Both the position numbers and the translations under genes were made by a program. 64,000 nucleotides of DNA from Candidatus Lindowbacteria bacterium RIFCSPLOWO2_12_FULL_62_27 (GTDB lineage: Bacteria; Lindowbacteria; 2-12-FULL-62-27). The stretch lies in the NCBI GenBank assembly GCA_001784175.1, contig MFPR01000037.1:59644-123643 (forward strand), given 5' to 3'. The notes beneath the pieces are model-generated. The model was given only the letters and a program-made list of their open reading frames with translations, had not been told where the DNA came from and ran no database searches. Shown piece after piece: positions 9,649 to 17,468 of the stretch. Position 1 is the first letter of the stretch; each line of letters begins with the position of its first letter.

Positions 9649-9750
9649 ATCCTCTCCCCCCGCAGGGGGGAGAGGATTGAGGCGAGGGGGTCGGACGTGG
9701 CGATTGGCCACCCTCACCCCGACCCTCTCCCGCCAGAGGCGGGAGAGGGG
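9649..9750. repeat. Paired GC-rich hairpin repeat
   Basis: Two perfect stem-loops occur in one intergenic stretch: a 13-bp stem at 9649-9661/9665-9677 with a 3-nt loop, and a 12-bp stem at 9723-9734/9738-9749 with a 3-nt loop. The arms share CCTCTCCC, and between them is a G-rich then C-rich linker. The layout matches the dispersed CCTCTCCCnnn...GGGAGAGG repeats common between genes in many uncultured bacteria. Neither stem is followed by a clear U-tract, so termination is only a possibility. Confidence 0.6.
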
Positions 9751-9774
9751 GGATAGATGAACAGTTACGTGCAT

Positions 9775-9804
9775 TTGACAAAAGACCTTATCAACACGCA
9801 TCAT
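9775..9804 (+). promoter_or_regulatory. Sigma70-like promoter for the 9811 gene
   Basis: TTGACA at 9775-9780 is separated by 18 bases from CATCAT at 9799-9804. The -10 box ends 6 bases before the ATG at 9811, so the transcript would begin at or next to the start codon. Confidence 0.4.
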
Positions 9805-9810
9805 TAGATC

Positions 9811-11115
9811 ATGGTTGCCGGTGTCATGCTTTTTTGTTTTGGTCTGATGGCGATCCCCGTTTCCGGGGTTTCGTCTCCAACTGCCGAAACCGTGGCGGTG
9901 ACCGTTTATGTTGGAAACGGCCGGACTGAAGCAAATCCGGCGGGGTTGGTATTGGATACGCAAACCCTTATCCTTACGGAATCGGGGACATCTACCGGCA
10001 TATTTCGTTCGGCCCTCCAGATAATCGTTACGGATATCGATGAAAACGTCGATGATACCGATATCTGGTTGTTCTGGACAGACCGAGACCAAAGGGATTT
10101 TAGCGTGGTTGACGTGTATTCGGAGGTGTATTCATACGAATATGAAATCCTGCGTGACGACCTCGTCGGCATCCGGCCGTTCATTCCTTCCGATCGCAGG
10201 CTTCCGGCGGAAAATAAAATTTGGCGTGAGACCCGCCTGGCAGGCTTCGACCTGTTGCATACCATTTTCGCGATCGCAGGGATATCGTTGTTTTCCTTCG
10301 CGTGGGCCTTCTACCGCCGGCATTTCAGTCCCGCGCGACCGGGCGATCCGCCCGCCCAGCCAGAAGAGAAGATCGCCCGGCGCGACTGGCGGGCGCTTTC
10401 GGACTTTCTGTGCCGCCATCCGCGGCATCCGGCGGCGCCAACGGTTGCGATGGAGCTGGCCATGGTGCGATATCGGGACATGGATTACGGGCGCGCGGCG
10501 GACTATTTTCTGCAGGCGATACGGCTGAACAGCGCCGCGAAAAATCCTGAAGCGCATTTTTATCTGGCACACTGTTACCGCCATCTCAACTACCTGTGCG
10601 ACGCAATCGACGAATGGATGGCCTGTTACCTGGACGATCCAACCGGGCCGCTGGCAGCGGAGGCTTTCCATGAAGCCCAGCGCTGGCGTGCGCGCCAGAT
10701 CGTGGAGGACACGGCGCCGTGCCCGCGTTGCGGCGTGGCCTGCCGGTCGACCGACCTTCGATGTCCACACTGCCACGGCGACTTGGGCCATACGCTGGCG
10801 ACGTGCGGCGCGTGCGGAAAGCCCATGGTACGGGAGGCCCAAATCTGCATCCATTGTTTGCCGGACGACATCAAAACCGAAGTGTCGTTGGGAACGGACT
10901 GGCCGATTCTGAAAACCACGGCCCTGGACTGGGAGGCCGAACTGATCAGGAGCCGTCTGGAGGCCGAAAAAATCCCCTGCGTTCTGACCGGCGAAAAAGG
11001 CCGCGCGATCCCGTTGACGGTCGGATATCTCGGCGAAATCCACATCCGTGTGCCGGTGATCGATCTCCCGGACGCGCAGGCTGTTTCTGTGTATTTGTTT
11101 ACTAAAGCGCTTTAG
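9811..11115 (+). CDS. Membrane-anchored TPR / double zinc-ribbon / DUF2007-like protein
   Basis: A 434-residue protein of unusual composition. It has an N-terminal signal-like segment (1-22), a beta-rich extracytoplasmic domain (about 25-140), a membrane helix (about 147-168), a TPR-like region (about 190-290), two zinc ribbons with CxxC pairs at 304/307, 318/321, 332/335 and 346/349, and a C-terminal domain (about 365-434) resembling DUF2007 (ALDWEAELIRSRLEAEKIPC). TPR, zinc ribbons and DUF2007 would be cytoplasmic. The gene stands alone, lacks a Shine-Dalgarno, and its stop lies in the palindrome of the next promoter. A sensor or scaffold role is possible but not shown. Confidence 0.7.
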   Translation: MVAGVMLFCFGLMAIPVSGVSSPTAETVAVTVYVGNGRTEANPAGLVLDTQTLILTESGTSTGIFRSALQIIVTDIDENVDDTDIWLFWTDRDQRDFSVVDVYSEVYSYEYEILRDDLVGIRPFIPSDRRLPAENKIWRETRLAGFDLLHTIFAIAGISLFSFAWAFYRRHFSPARPGDPPAQPEEKIARRDWRALSDFLCRHPRHPAAPTVAMELAMVRYRDMDYGRAADYFLQAIRLNSAAKNPEAHFYLAHCYRHLNYLCDAIDEWMACYLDDPTGPLAAEAFHEAQRWRARQIVEDTAPCPRCGVACRSTDLRCPHCHGDLGHTLATCGACGKPMVREAQICIHCLPDDIKTEVSLGTDWPILKTTALDWEAELIRSRLEAEKIPCVLTGEKGRAIPLTVGYLGEIHIRVPVIDLPDAQAVSVYLFTKAL

Positions 11116-11123
11116 TATATAAT
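11095..11123 (+). promoter_or_regulatory. Promoter with embedded palindromic operator
   Basis: TTGTTT (11095-11100), a 17-base spacer and TATAAT (11118-11123) form a good sigma70-type promoter. The spacer is almost entirely an 18-bp perfect palindrome, TACTAAAGCGCTTTAGTA, at 11100-11117. The -10 box ends 7 bases before the ATG at 11131. A repressor bound there would block RNA polymerase, as in autoregulated toxin-antitoxin operons. Confidence 0.6.
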
Positions 11124-11130
11124 TGGGGCG

Positions 11131-11670
11131 ATGATCAAAACGGGAACCAAAAATCCGCATGCGGTGGCGTTGGGTAGAAAAGGCGGGGTCCTAAGCGCGA
11201 AGGTCCGGTTGGCGGGCGCGTCCAAAAAGGATCTGTCGGCGTGGGGAAGAAGGACCGTCCAGGCCCGCTGGGATCGGCGGCGGGTGACCCTCAAGCGTGC
11301 GGCCGAATACGTGAGCAGTGCGCGGTCCGATATCGGGGCGGCTCTGCGTGAATTTTACCACGACCTTGCAGCAGCGCCGTCCCATATCCTGATTGCGGAT
11401 GAACCGCCGCCGACGGGCAACGCCGCGTACGATGCCTACCTTGCAGCGGTGGCGGAAACGGCCGCCGCACGGTTTGATTGGAACCCGCCGGCATGGGTCG
11501 ACCATAAAAGTCGTTTCCTTCCCGCGCCGTATTTTGCGAATGCTCCGGCCGGGATGAGGATTTATCTTCTTCAGGCTTCTCCGGGGCCGTTTCGGCGGCG
11601 GAACATTTTTGTCGACAAAGACGCCGTAACCGGCGCCATCCGAAAATGCGGGATGGAGCGGAGCCGATGA
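11131..11670 (+). CDS. Putative antitoxin of a nucleotidyltransferase pair
   Basis: A 179-residue protein I do not recognise by name. Its N-terminus (NPHAVALGRKGGVLSAKVR followed by a WGRRTVQARWDRRR stretch) resembles the short GG-K-A-R / A-x-x-A-R-W motif often found in small proteins encoded beside nucleotidyltransferase toxins. It is basic at the N-terminus, which suits DNA or RNA binding, and has no membrane segment. It overlaps the next gene by ATGA. The strong promoter with an operator immediately upstream and the overlap fit an antitoxin/autorepressor, but this is inference from context. The mRNA is probably leaderless. Confidence 0.55.
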   Translation: MIKTGTKNPHAVALGRKGGVLSAKVRLAGASKKDLSAWGRRTVQARWDRRRVTLKRAAEYVSSARSDIGAALREFYHDLAAAPSHILIADEPPPTGNAAYDAYLAAVAETAAARFDWNPPAWVDHKSRFLPAPYFANAPAGMRIYLLQASPGPFRRRNIFVDKDAVTGAIRKCGMERSR

Positions 11671-12218
11671 AGAACGAATTCCGTTTCGGGCGGGAACGAA
11701 TCCGCCGGCTTCTCAATCGGTTGAGCGAAATGCTCGAACGGGAGAAAATCCGGGGTGAGATTCTCCTGTTCGGCGGCGCCGCCATGGTCCTGGGGTGGAA
11801 CGCCCGGCGGGCAACCCGCGACATCGACGCGGTCTTTGAGCCTCCGGCCAGGATCAGGCGGCTGGTCAGGGAGATTGCGGAGGAGGAAGGCCTGCAGGAT
11901 GCGTGGCTCAACGATGCGGTCAAGGGGTTTATCGATCTATTGCCGGACAAGGCGGATTTCAGAAAATCCGTCTTTTCCACCGACCATCTCCACATCTATA
12001 CGCCCCCGCCGGAATATCTTGTCGCCATGAAGGCGCTGTCCGCCCGGACGGAGGTCGAGGCCGAGGACACCCATGATCTGAAATTTCTGATAAAAAAAAT
12101 GCGCCTGAAATCTCCCGCCGCCGTTTTTCGGCTGGTATCGAAGTACTATCCCAAAAGGCCCATTCCGGCCAAGACAGTGTTTTTCGTCGAATCCGTGTTC
12201 GAGGACATTGGAAAGTAG
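11667..12218 (+). CDS. DUF6036-like nucleotidyltransferase (putative toxin)
   Basis: A 183-residue protein with the minimal nucleotidyltransferase signature: LLFGGAAMVLGWNARRATRD followed by IDAVF, giving the GG motif and a D-x-D pair (RDIDAV). The rest is helical with an HDLKFLIKKM segment typical of DUF6036/AbiEii-related enzymes. Such proteins transfer nucleotides to tRNA or protein targets and act as toxins in several two-gene modules. The ATG overlaps the upstream stop (ATGA), so translation is probably coupled. A hairpin follows the gene at about 12226-12269. The toxin role is inferred. Confidence 0.65.
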   Translation: MKNEFRFGRERIRRLLNRLSEMLEREKIRGEILLFGGAAMVLGWNARRATRDIDAVFEPPARIRRLVREIAEEEGLQDAWLNDAVKGFIDLLPDKADFRKSVFSTDHLHIYTPPPEYLVAMKALSARTEVEAEDTHDLKFLIKKMRLKSPAAVFRLVSKYYPKRPIPAKTVFFVESVFEDIGK

Positions 12219-12225
12219 CGATGTA

Positions 12226-12269
12226 GAAGTATGGCACCGTGACCGTGACCCGCCGGTGCTGGAAACTTC
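12226..12269 (+). terminator. Possible hairpin after the toxin-antitoxin-like pair
   Basis: The inverted repeat has an outer stem GAAGT/ACTTC (12226-12230/12265-12269) and an inner stem GCACCG/CGGTGC (12234-12239/12254-12259). There is no U-tract, so factor-independent termination is uncertain. The next gene is convergent. Confidence 0.3.
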
Positions 12270-12319
12270 GATCATTCCGTAACATTAGAACATTGGTCGG
12301 GTGACCGCCGCCAAAAATT

Positions 12320-13582
12320 TTATCGGCGCTCCCGCAGGCTGAATTCCCAGGATTGCTGGAGCATGTCGCTGGACATGAAGAGCGTCTGCCGGAGGGCGTC
12401 CTCTTCTCGCCGGCCGTCTTTGAAGGCCTTGAGGAGGCGGCGGAGGCCGAAGATGCCGAAGCGCGCGTGGATGAATTGGGCGATGGAGAAGGCCTGGTCG
12501 TAGGCGAGAGTGACTTTTGTGTTGTTCTTGAAATTCCTGAGCGTGTCCGAGAGGTCCTTGATCGGCACGAGCGCGTCTCCGGTTTCCCGCGCCCGGTCCA
12601 GCGACCGCGTGGGTCGGTCGGGACCCACCGAGAGGAATTCGGCGAGGCCCTCGTTGAGCCATACCGGGATGTCGGGCCCGCCGAGGTCGAACAAAAATGC
12701 GTGGGCCACTTCGTGCGACAGCGTCTGCTCGATCGCCTCCCAGTCCGGCTCGTCCGGGATCGGCAGGCGGACCTTGCCGTCGCTGAAGATGCCGACGACG
12801 TTGGAGGTCAGATCGTGCGTGCCGGCGAACTTGTCCCTCGAGGAGTACAGCACCGCCGGGATTTCCCCCTTGGGCGCGCCGCCCAGCGCCATCCGGTGTG
12901 ACTCGTAGGCGCGGTCGAGTTTCCACGCGATCGTCGACACGCTCTGCGCGGGCAGATCGGGCGAGTAGAAGATCCGGAAATGCGACCCGCGCTGCTCGAA
13001 GAAGTCTTTCTCACCCTCCATTTGTTTTCTGATTTTTTCCGAAAACGCCCGCAGCTCCTCCCGGTCCTCGATCTCGAGGGCCCGCTCGACGGACGCGAGG
13101 GATTCCTTGAGCCGGCCCTGCTCGTAGAGGCTGCGTCCCAGGGACTCGTGGGCGGACCGGGACTCCGGGTCGGTGAGGACGGCGTCGCGGAAATACTGCT
13201 GGGCGAGTTCCGGTCTTCCTTCCTCCGACTCGAACCGGCCTTTCATGATGAGCGCCTGCGCGAGGTTCTTGTTGATGCGGTCGTCCGCGCGGACCTCCTG
13301 GGCCTGCTGGAGCCAGCGCATGGCCTTGTCGGGTTCGGTGTCGTTCAGGTACTGGACGCCGAGATTGTTCATGGCCGTCGCGAGATTTTCCACGAGGGTG
13401 TCCTCGGGGTTCATCTGAACGGCGCGCTGCAGGAGCTGGATGGCTTCCTTGAACCGGCCCTTGTTCATGGCGGTGACGGCGCGGTTGTTCAGCGCGATCG
13501 GATCTTCCTTCTCCCTGGACGCGGCGAACACGGCGGCCGGGATCAGGAGGACGGCGAAGACGGCCGCGACCGGTGATTTCAC
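12320..13582 (-). CDS. TPR-containing gluzincin metallopeptidase (peptidase MA-like)
   Basis: A 420-residue exported protein. The GTG at 13582 overlaps the tatC stop as GTGA and directly gives the signal peptide VKSPVAAVFAVLLIPAAVFA. TPR repeats occupy about residues 30-190. The catalytic domain has HEVAH (HExxH zinc motif, near residue 290) followed by PVWLNEGLAEFLS, whose glutamate is the third zinc ligand of gluzincins. This is the peptidase MA arrangement, and all catalytic residues are present. Encoded directly after tatC, it is probably cotranscribed, though its signal is Sec-like rather than twin-arginine. Confidence 0.82.
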   Translation of the reverse strand: MKSPVAAVFAVLLIPAAVFAASREKEDPIALNNRAVTAMNKGRFKEAIQLLQRAVQMNPEDTLVENLATAMNNLGVQYLNDTEPDKAMRWLQQAQEVRADDRINKNLAQALIMKGRFESEEGRPELAQQYFRDAVLTDPESRSAHESLGRSLYEQGRLKESLASVERALEIEDREELRAFSEKIRKQMEGEKDFFEQRGSHFRIFYSPDLPAQSVSTIAWKLDRAYESHRMALGGAPKGEIPAVLYSSRDKFAGTHDLTSNVVGIFSDGKVRLPIPDEPDWEAIEQTLSHEVAHAFLFDLGGPDIPVWLNEGLAEFLSVGPDRPTRSLDRARETGDALVPIKDLSDTLRNFKNNTKVTLAYDQAFSIAQFIHARFGIFGLRRLLKAFKDGRREEDALRQTLFMSSDMLQQSWEFSLRERR

Positions 13583-14352
13583 GACGAGAGCGGTTTGTAG
13601 AAAATTTTTGCGAGCACGATCGAGACGCCGTAGAGCGCGATGAGCGGCCCGGCGAGGAGGATCATCGTGAGGGAGTCGGTGGACGGCGTGAGGAGCGCGG
13701 CCAGCACGAAGAGGATCACGATCGCGTGCCGCCAGTAGTGCGTCAAAAAAGGCGCCGACACGATTCCGAATCGCGCCAGCACCACCGTCAGGACCGGCAG
13801 TTCCGCCATGATCCCGCAGACGAGGAGCATCGAGAGGGTGAACTTCATGTAATCGAGGATGCGCCATTCGGCGGCCAGACCAAAATCAGTGTTCAGGGTC
13901 AGAAAATATCGCAACGCCGGCGGGAGAAGCACCTGGTGGCCGAAGGCGACACCCGCGAAAAAAAAGGCCGTTCCGAAAATCAAGAGCGGCGCCACCGCCC
14001 CGCGCTCCTTGCGCGTCAGGCCCGGCGCGATGAACTGCCATATCTCGAACAGGAGATACGGCAGCGCGACGGCCAGTCCCGCGAACGCGGCGAGCGTGAG
14101 CAGGGCCGTGAAGGACTCGGCCACGGACAGGGTCCTCAGCGGTCCCGGCGCGTCGGCGAGTCCAACCCCGGCCTGCCGGAGCGGCCATTCGAGGAATGCG
14201 AGGAGGCGGCGGACGAAGAAGAGCGAGCCGACGAATCCGACGGCCAGCGCGATGAGGGACCGGATGAGGCACCAGCGCAGTTCCTCCAGATGATCCAAAA
14301 ACGACATGCGTTTGTCAGGGGGCGAAATGCTCTCTTCGACCGGATCGCTCAT
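13579..14352 (-). CDS. tatC: Sec-independent protein translocase TatC
   Basis: The integral-membrane receptor of the Tat pathway, which moves folded proteins across the inner membrane. It is 257 residues long from the ATG at 14352, the usual TatC size. An in-frame ATG at 14430 would add 26 residues and overlap tatA by 50 bases, so I prefer the shorter form. The conserved N-terminal FLDHLEELRWCLIRSL, the YLLFEIWQFIAPGLTRKER loop and six membrane segments are present. It lies between tatA and the metallopeptidase gene. At least one likely Tat substrate is encoded in this window (the CRTAC1 protein at 50706-52565). Confidence 0.94.
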   Translation of the reverse strand: MSDPVEESISPPDKRMSFLDHLEELRWCLIRSLIALAVGFVGSLFFVRRLLAFLEWPLRQAGVGLADAPGPLRTLSVAESFTALLTLAAFAGLAVALPYLLFEIWQFIAPGLTRKERGAVAPLLIFGTAFFFAGVAFGHQVLLPPALRYFLTLNTDFGLAAEWRILDYMKFTLSMLLVCGIMAELPVLTVVLARFGIVSAPFLTHYWRHAIVILFVLAALLTPSTDSLTMILLAGPLIALYGVSIVLAKIFYKPLSS

Positions 14353-14380
14353 CTCAAGGGCGGGCGCGGGGGCGTGCGGT

Positions 14381-14566
14381 TCAGGCTTTGCCGTTGCGTC
14401 CCTCCGGCGGTTTGGGCGCGTCGTCTTCACCGGAAGAAGCCTTCTTCAAGGACCGGATGCTGTCGCCGATCATTTTGGCCAGCTTGGGAAGCTGTGACGG
14501 TCCGAAAATGATCAGGATGATGACGAGGATGATGGCCAACTCGCCGAACCCTATGTGGGGAAACAT
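14381..14566 (-). CDS. tatA: Twin-arginine translocase subunit TatA
   Basis: A 61-residue protein with one N-terminal membrane helix (about residues 8-21). The FGP hinge (IIFGPSQLPKLA) is followed by an amphipathic helix and a short charged tail, the standard TatA/E architecture. It forms the protein-conducting assembly with TatC, which is encoded next. No separate tatB is visible, so this protein may serve both roles. Confidence 0.9.
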   Translation of the reverse strand: MFPHIGFGELAIILVIILIIFGPSQLPKLAKMIGDSIRSLKKASSGEDDAPKPPEGRNGKA

Positions 14567-14581
14567 CTCCGATACCCTCCC

Positions 14582-15859
14582 TTACAGCGTTTTGATCGCC
14601 CGGCCCGCGCGGTCCAGGGTCTGGTCGATCACGTCGTCCGAATGGGACGCGCCGACGAACCACGATTCGAACTGCGACGGCGGCAGATACACGCCCTGCC
14701 GGAGCATGGCCCGATGAAAGGCCGCGAACCGGCGCGTGTCGCAACGCAGGGCCTCCTCGAAGGACGAAACGTCCCGGTCCGTGAAGAACACCGTCATCAT
14801 GCTGCCCACCCGTTTGAGGCGGTGCGGCACGCCAGCGCTCCGAAGGCGCCACGAAATTCCGCGCGCCAGCCGGTTGGCCCTCGTTTCCAACATCGCATAC
14901 GGGGGATGGGCGCGCAAGTGCCGCAGGGTGGCGAGGCCGGCGGCGACGGCGAGCGGATTGCCGGACAGCGTGCCGGCCTGATAGACGGGGCCGAGCGGGC
15001 TCAGGCGCCGCATGATCCGGCCGGGCCCGCCGAACGCGGCGAGCGGCATGCCGCCTCCGACAATTTTTCCGAGACACGTGAGGTCCGGCTCGATGCCGAA
15101 CAATTCCTGCGCGCCGCCCGGCGCGACGCGAAAGCCGGTCACGACTTCGTCAAAAATCAGTAGCGCGCCGCACTTGCGCGTGCTGCGCCTCAGCGCCTCC
15201 AGGAACCCGACCCGCGGCGGGATCACGCCCGCGTTGGCCGCAACCGGCTCCACCACCACTGCGGCGACTTCGCGGCCGCGCGCCGTGAGGAACCGCGCGA
15301 CGGCGCCGATGTCGTTGTACGGCAGGACCGTCGTGAGCCGCGCGAGCGGCGCCGGCACGCCCGGCGAACTTGGATGGCCGAACGTCGCGGCGCCGGAGCC
15401 CGCGGACACGAGGAAGCTGTCGGCGTGGCCGTGATACCCGCCGGTGAACTTGACGATCCGGTCCCGCCGGGTGACTGCGCGCGCAAGCCGCGCCGCCGAC
15501 ATGAGGGCTTCGGTGCCGGACGACACTAGGCGGACCTGCTCCACACCCGGAACGCTCGCGCAGATCAACTCGGCAAGATCGACTTCCTGCCGCGTGGCCG
15601 CGCCGAACGTCGTGCCCCGCTTCACCGCGGCGCTGATCGCTTTGACGACGGCCGGATGCGCGTGGCCCAGGATGAGCGGTCCCCAGGAACACATGTAGTC
15701 GATGTACTTGCGCCCCCGCTCGTCGTACATGAACGGGCCCTGCCCGCGCGCGATGAACGGCGGCGTTCCGCCGACCGCGCGAAACGCGCGAACCGGACTG
15801 TTGACGCCGCCGGGGATTGACCGTGCGGCGCGCGCAAAAAGGTTGGATCCGCGGCTCAT
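14582..15859 (-). CDS. hemL: Glutamate-1-semialdehyde 2,1-aminomutase
   Basis: A 425-residue PLP enzyme that forms 5-aminolevulinate from glutamate-1-semialdehyde in the C5 route to heme. The catalytic lysine is K265 in CLGKIVGGGMP. The PLP-binding FDEVVTGFRV and the N-terminal IPGGVNSPVRAF signature are intact, and length is normal. It lies 17 bases after the VWA-flagellin gene and just before tatA, an odd mix for one operon. Heme supply fits an organism with a multiheme cytochrome operon. Confidence 0.95.
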   Translation of the reverse strand: MSRGSNLFARAARSIPGGVNSPVRAFRAVGGTPPFIARGQGPFMYDERGRKYIDYMCSWGPLILGHAHPAVVKAISAAVKRGTTFGAATRQEVDLAELICASVPGVEQVRLVSSGTEALMSAARLARAVTRRDRIVKFTGGYHGHADSFLVSAGSGAATFGHPSSPGVPAPLARLTTVLPYNDIGAVARFLTARGREVAAVVVEPVAANAGVIPPRVGFLEALRRSTRKCGALLIFDEVVTGFRVAPGGAQELFGIEPDLTCLGKIVGGGMPLAAFGGPGRIMRRLSPLGPVYQAGTLSGNPLAVAAGLATLRHLRAHPPYAMLETRANRLARGISWRLRSAGVPHRLKRVGSMMTVFFTDRDVSSFEEALRCDTRRFAAFHRAMLRQGVYLPPSQFESWFVGASHSDDVIDQTLDRAGRAIKTL

Positions 15860-15876
15860 GGTTCTCTACTACCTTA

Positions 15877-17319
15877 TCATCCGAGCAGGCTCAATACGTT
15901 CTGGGGCAGAAGATTCGATTGCGCGAGCATGGCGTTGGCGGACTGGACGATGACCTGGGCCTTTGTGAATTCGATGATCTCGGCCGCCATGTCGGTGTCG
16001 CGGATCCGGGATTCGGCGCTTTGCATCGCCTCGCCGGCGACGCGCGCATAATCGAGCGTGAACCCGAGCCGGTTGATCTCGGCGCCGATGGAGGACCGGA
16101 TCCGGGTCAGCCGGTCGATGGCGGTGTCGATGAAGGAAATGGAGTTTTCGGCGGCCGTCTGGGTGGACGCCGAAACATTCCCGGCCAGTCCCAGCGCCCG
16201 GGTGCTCACGGGCGCCTGGAGAGCGCTGGTAAAAGTCTGATTCTTGTTCGCGCCCACATGAAATTTAAACAACGTCCCGATGGCCGAATCGACCTGGGCG
16301 GCGAGGTTGGACGCGAACGTGCCGGCCAGCGACGTGAACGTCCTGCCGCCGGTCGCGTTTGGAACGCCGATGCCGTTGTCGCCGGCCACCTGTGTGGAGG
16401 CGTCCCGGTATTCGATGTCGGCCGGCAGACCGGGATTGGCGCCGGCGCCGATGATCGCCGCGGACGTGACCACGTCGACCACGATCTCGTTGGACGTCAT
16501 GAGGGCATTGGTCGACGCGAGGATGTCGGCGCCCGTAAAATTGTTGCCGCCGTCGTCGGAGTCCTCGTCGGTCAGGATCATGAAAAACTTCCGGGCGTTC
16601 TGGCGAAAGGTGAGGTTGTTGAGGGCAAACTGGAGCGCGGCCATTCCATTTTCGGTGCCCGAACCACCCGTGCCGACGTTGCCGACGTCGGCAGCGAACT
16701 GGCCGGCGTTGCTGGTGAAGTTTCCAACGACGCTTGTGTTGGCGGCGTTGGAAAATCCGATGGTCGCCGCGCGCGCGTCGACGTTCCGATTGGCGAGTTC
16801 GCTGAAAAACGAGGGCGCGGCGGCTTTCAAGGACGCCTGTTGGCCGCCCATGCTGCCCGAATTGTCGATGATCCAGACGATGTCGGCGGTGGAGTAGTCG
16901 AATATCCGGACCTTGTTGAATTCGGCCGACGTATGAATGCGGTCGATCTCGTCCATGAGCTCGGCAATTTCCTGCTGGATGAGCGCGCGGTCCGAGTTGC
17001 TGTAAATCCCGTTGGCCGCCTGGATCAGCAGCTCCCGCATCCGCTGGAGGATGTCGTGGATATCCTGGATCGCGGCGTCGGCGGTCTGGAGGAGGGACGC
17101 GCCGTCCTGGATATTGAGGGCGGCCCTCTGAAAGCCGCGCACCTGCGCCCGCAGCCGTTCGGACACGGCCAGGCCCGCCACGTCGTCCGAGGACCGGTTG
17201 ATCCGGTAGCCGCTGGACAGCCGCTCGAGCGCCTTCGAAAGCGTCCCGTTATTTAACATCGCCTGCCGGTGCGCGAACATCGCCGTGACGTTGTGCTGCA
17301 CCGAATAGATACCCGACAT
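15877..17319 (-). CDS. Flagellin with an inserted von Willebrand factor A domain
   Basis: A 480-residue protein. Residues 1-142 are a canonical flagellin N-terminal D0/D1 region (ALERLSSGYRINRSSDDVAGL, LNIQDGASLLQTADAA, AEFNKVRIFDY). Residues 352-480 are the C-terminal D1/D0 region ending SNLLPQNVLSLLG. Between them, about 144-350, is a VWA domain with a complete-looking MIDAS: DNSGS (152-156), a threonine in GSGTENG (about 222) and Asp in LTDEDSDD (about 251). The VWA domain replaces the surface-exposed D2/D3 region, so it would decorate the filament. The ATG at 17319 is preceded by GGGAG at normal spacing; an upstream in-frame ATG at 17346 lacks one. It is probably cotranscribed with hemL. 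Confidence 0.88.
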   Translation of the reverse strand: MSGIYSVQHNVTAMFAHRQAMLNNGTLSKALERLSSGYRINRSSDDVAGLAVSERLRAQVRGFQRAALNIQDGASLLQTADAAIQDIHDILQRMRELLIQAANGIYSNSDRALIQQEIAELMDEIDRIHTSAEFNKVRIFDYSTADIVWIIDNSGSMGGQQASLKAAAPSFFSELANRNVDARAATIGFSNAANTSVVGNFTSNAGQFAADVGNVGTGGSGTENGMAALQFALNNLTFRQNARKFFMILTDEDSDDGGNNFTGADILASTNALMTSNEIVVDVVTSAAIIGAGANPGLPADIEYRDASTQVAGDNGIGVPNATGGRTFTSLAGTFASNLAAQVDSAIGTLFKFHVGANKNQTFTSALQAPVSTRALGLAGNVSASTQTAAENSISFIDTAIDRLTRIRSSIGAEINRLGFTLDYARVAGEAMQSAESRIRDTDMAAEIIEFTKAQVIVQSANAMLAQSNLLPQNVLSLLG

Positions 17320-17422
17320 CACATTTCTCCCGGCCCCATCGTTCATCGACCGGCCGCGGGCGGACGGAGAAACCCCTGCCGTCTGCGGACAGACGGATAC
17401 TTATGGCCTCAAATATAAAACA

Positions 17423-17449
17423 GGCAGGGGCTGCGGTTCAGCCCCTGCC
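17423..17449 (-). terminator. Intrinsic terminator after the 57-residue gene
   Basis: An 11-bp GC-rich stem at 17423-17433/17439-17449 with a 5-nt loop is followed on the minus strand by TGTTTTATATTT. It separates the small gene from the flagellin gene downstream, which therefore needs its own promoter. A second hairpin (CCGTCTG/CAGACGG, 17379-17396) lies in the flagellin leader. Confidence 0.7.
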
Positions 17450-17468
17450 GTTTTGAGGATCGCGCGAT

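Noticed and set aside
9512-9781. Minus-strand ORF reading PPLPPLAGEGRGEGG
   Set aside because: This peptide is the translation of the hairpin repeat, a well-known false ORF pattern.
13573-14511. 312-residue plus-strand ORF, extremely Arg/Glu/Gln-rich
   Set aside because: It is the reverse complement of tatC; its composition reflects membrane-protein codons read backwards.
15817-17256. 479-residue plus-strand ORF opposite the VWA-flagellin
   Set aside because: The flagellin termini and MIDAS motifs on the minus strand are unambiguous.
17319-17460. Sigma28 promoter before the VWA-flagellin
   Set aside because: GGCCATAAG is only loosely like the -10 consensus and lacks a matching -35 at the right distance.
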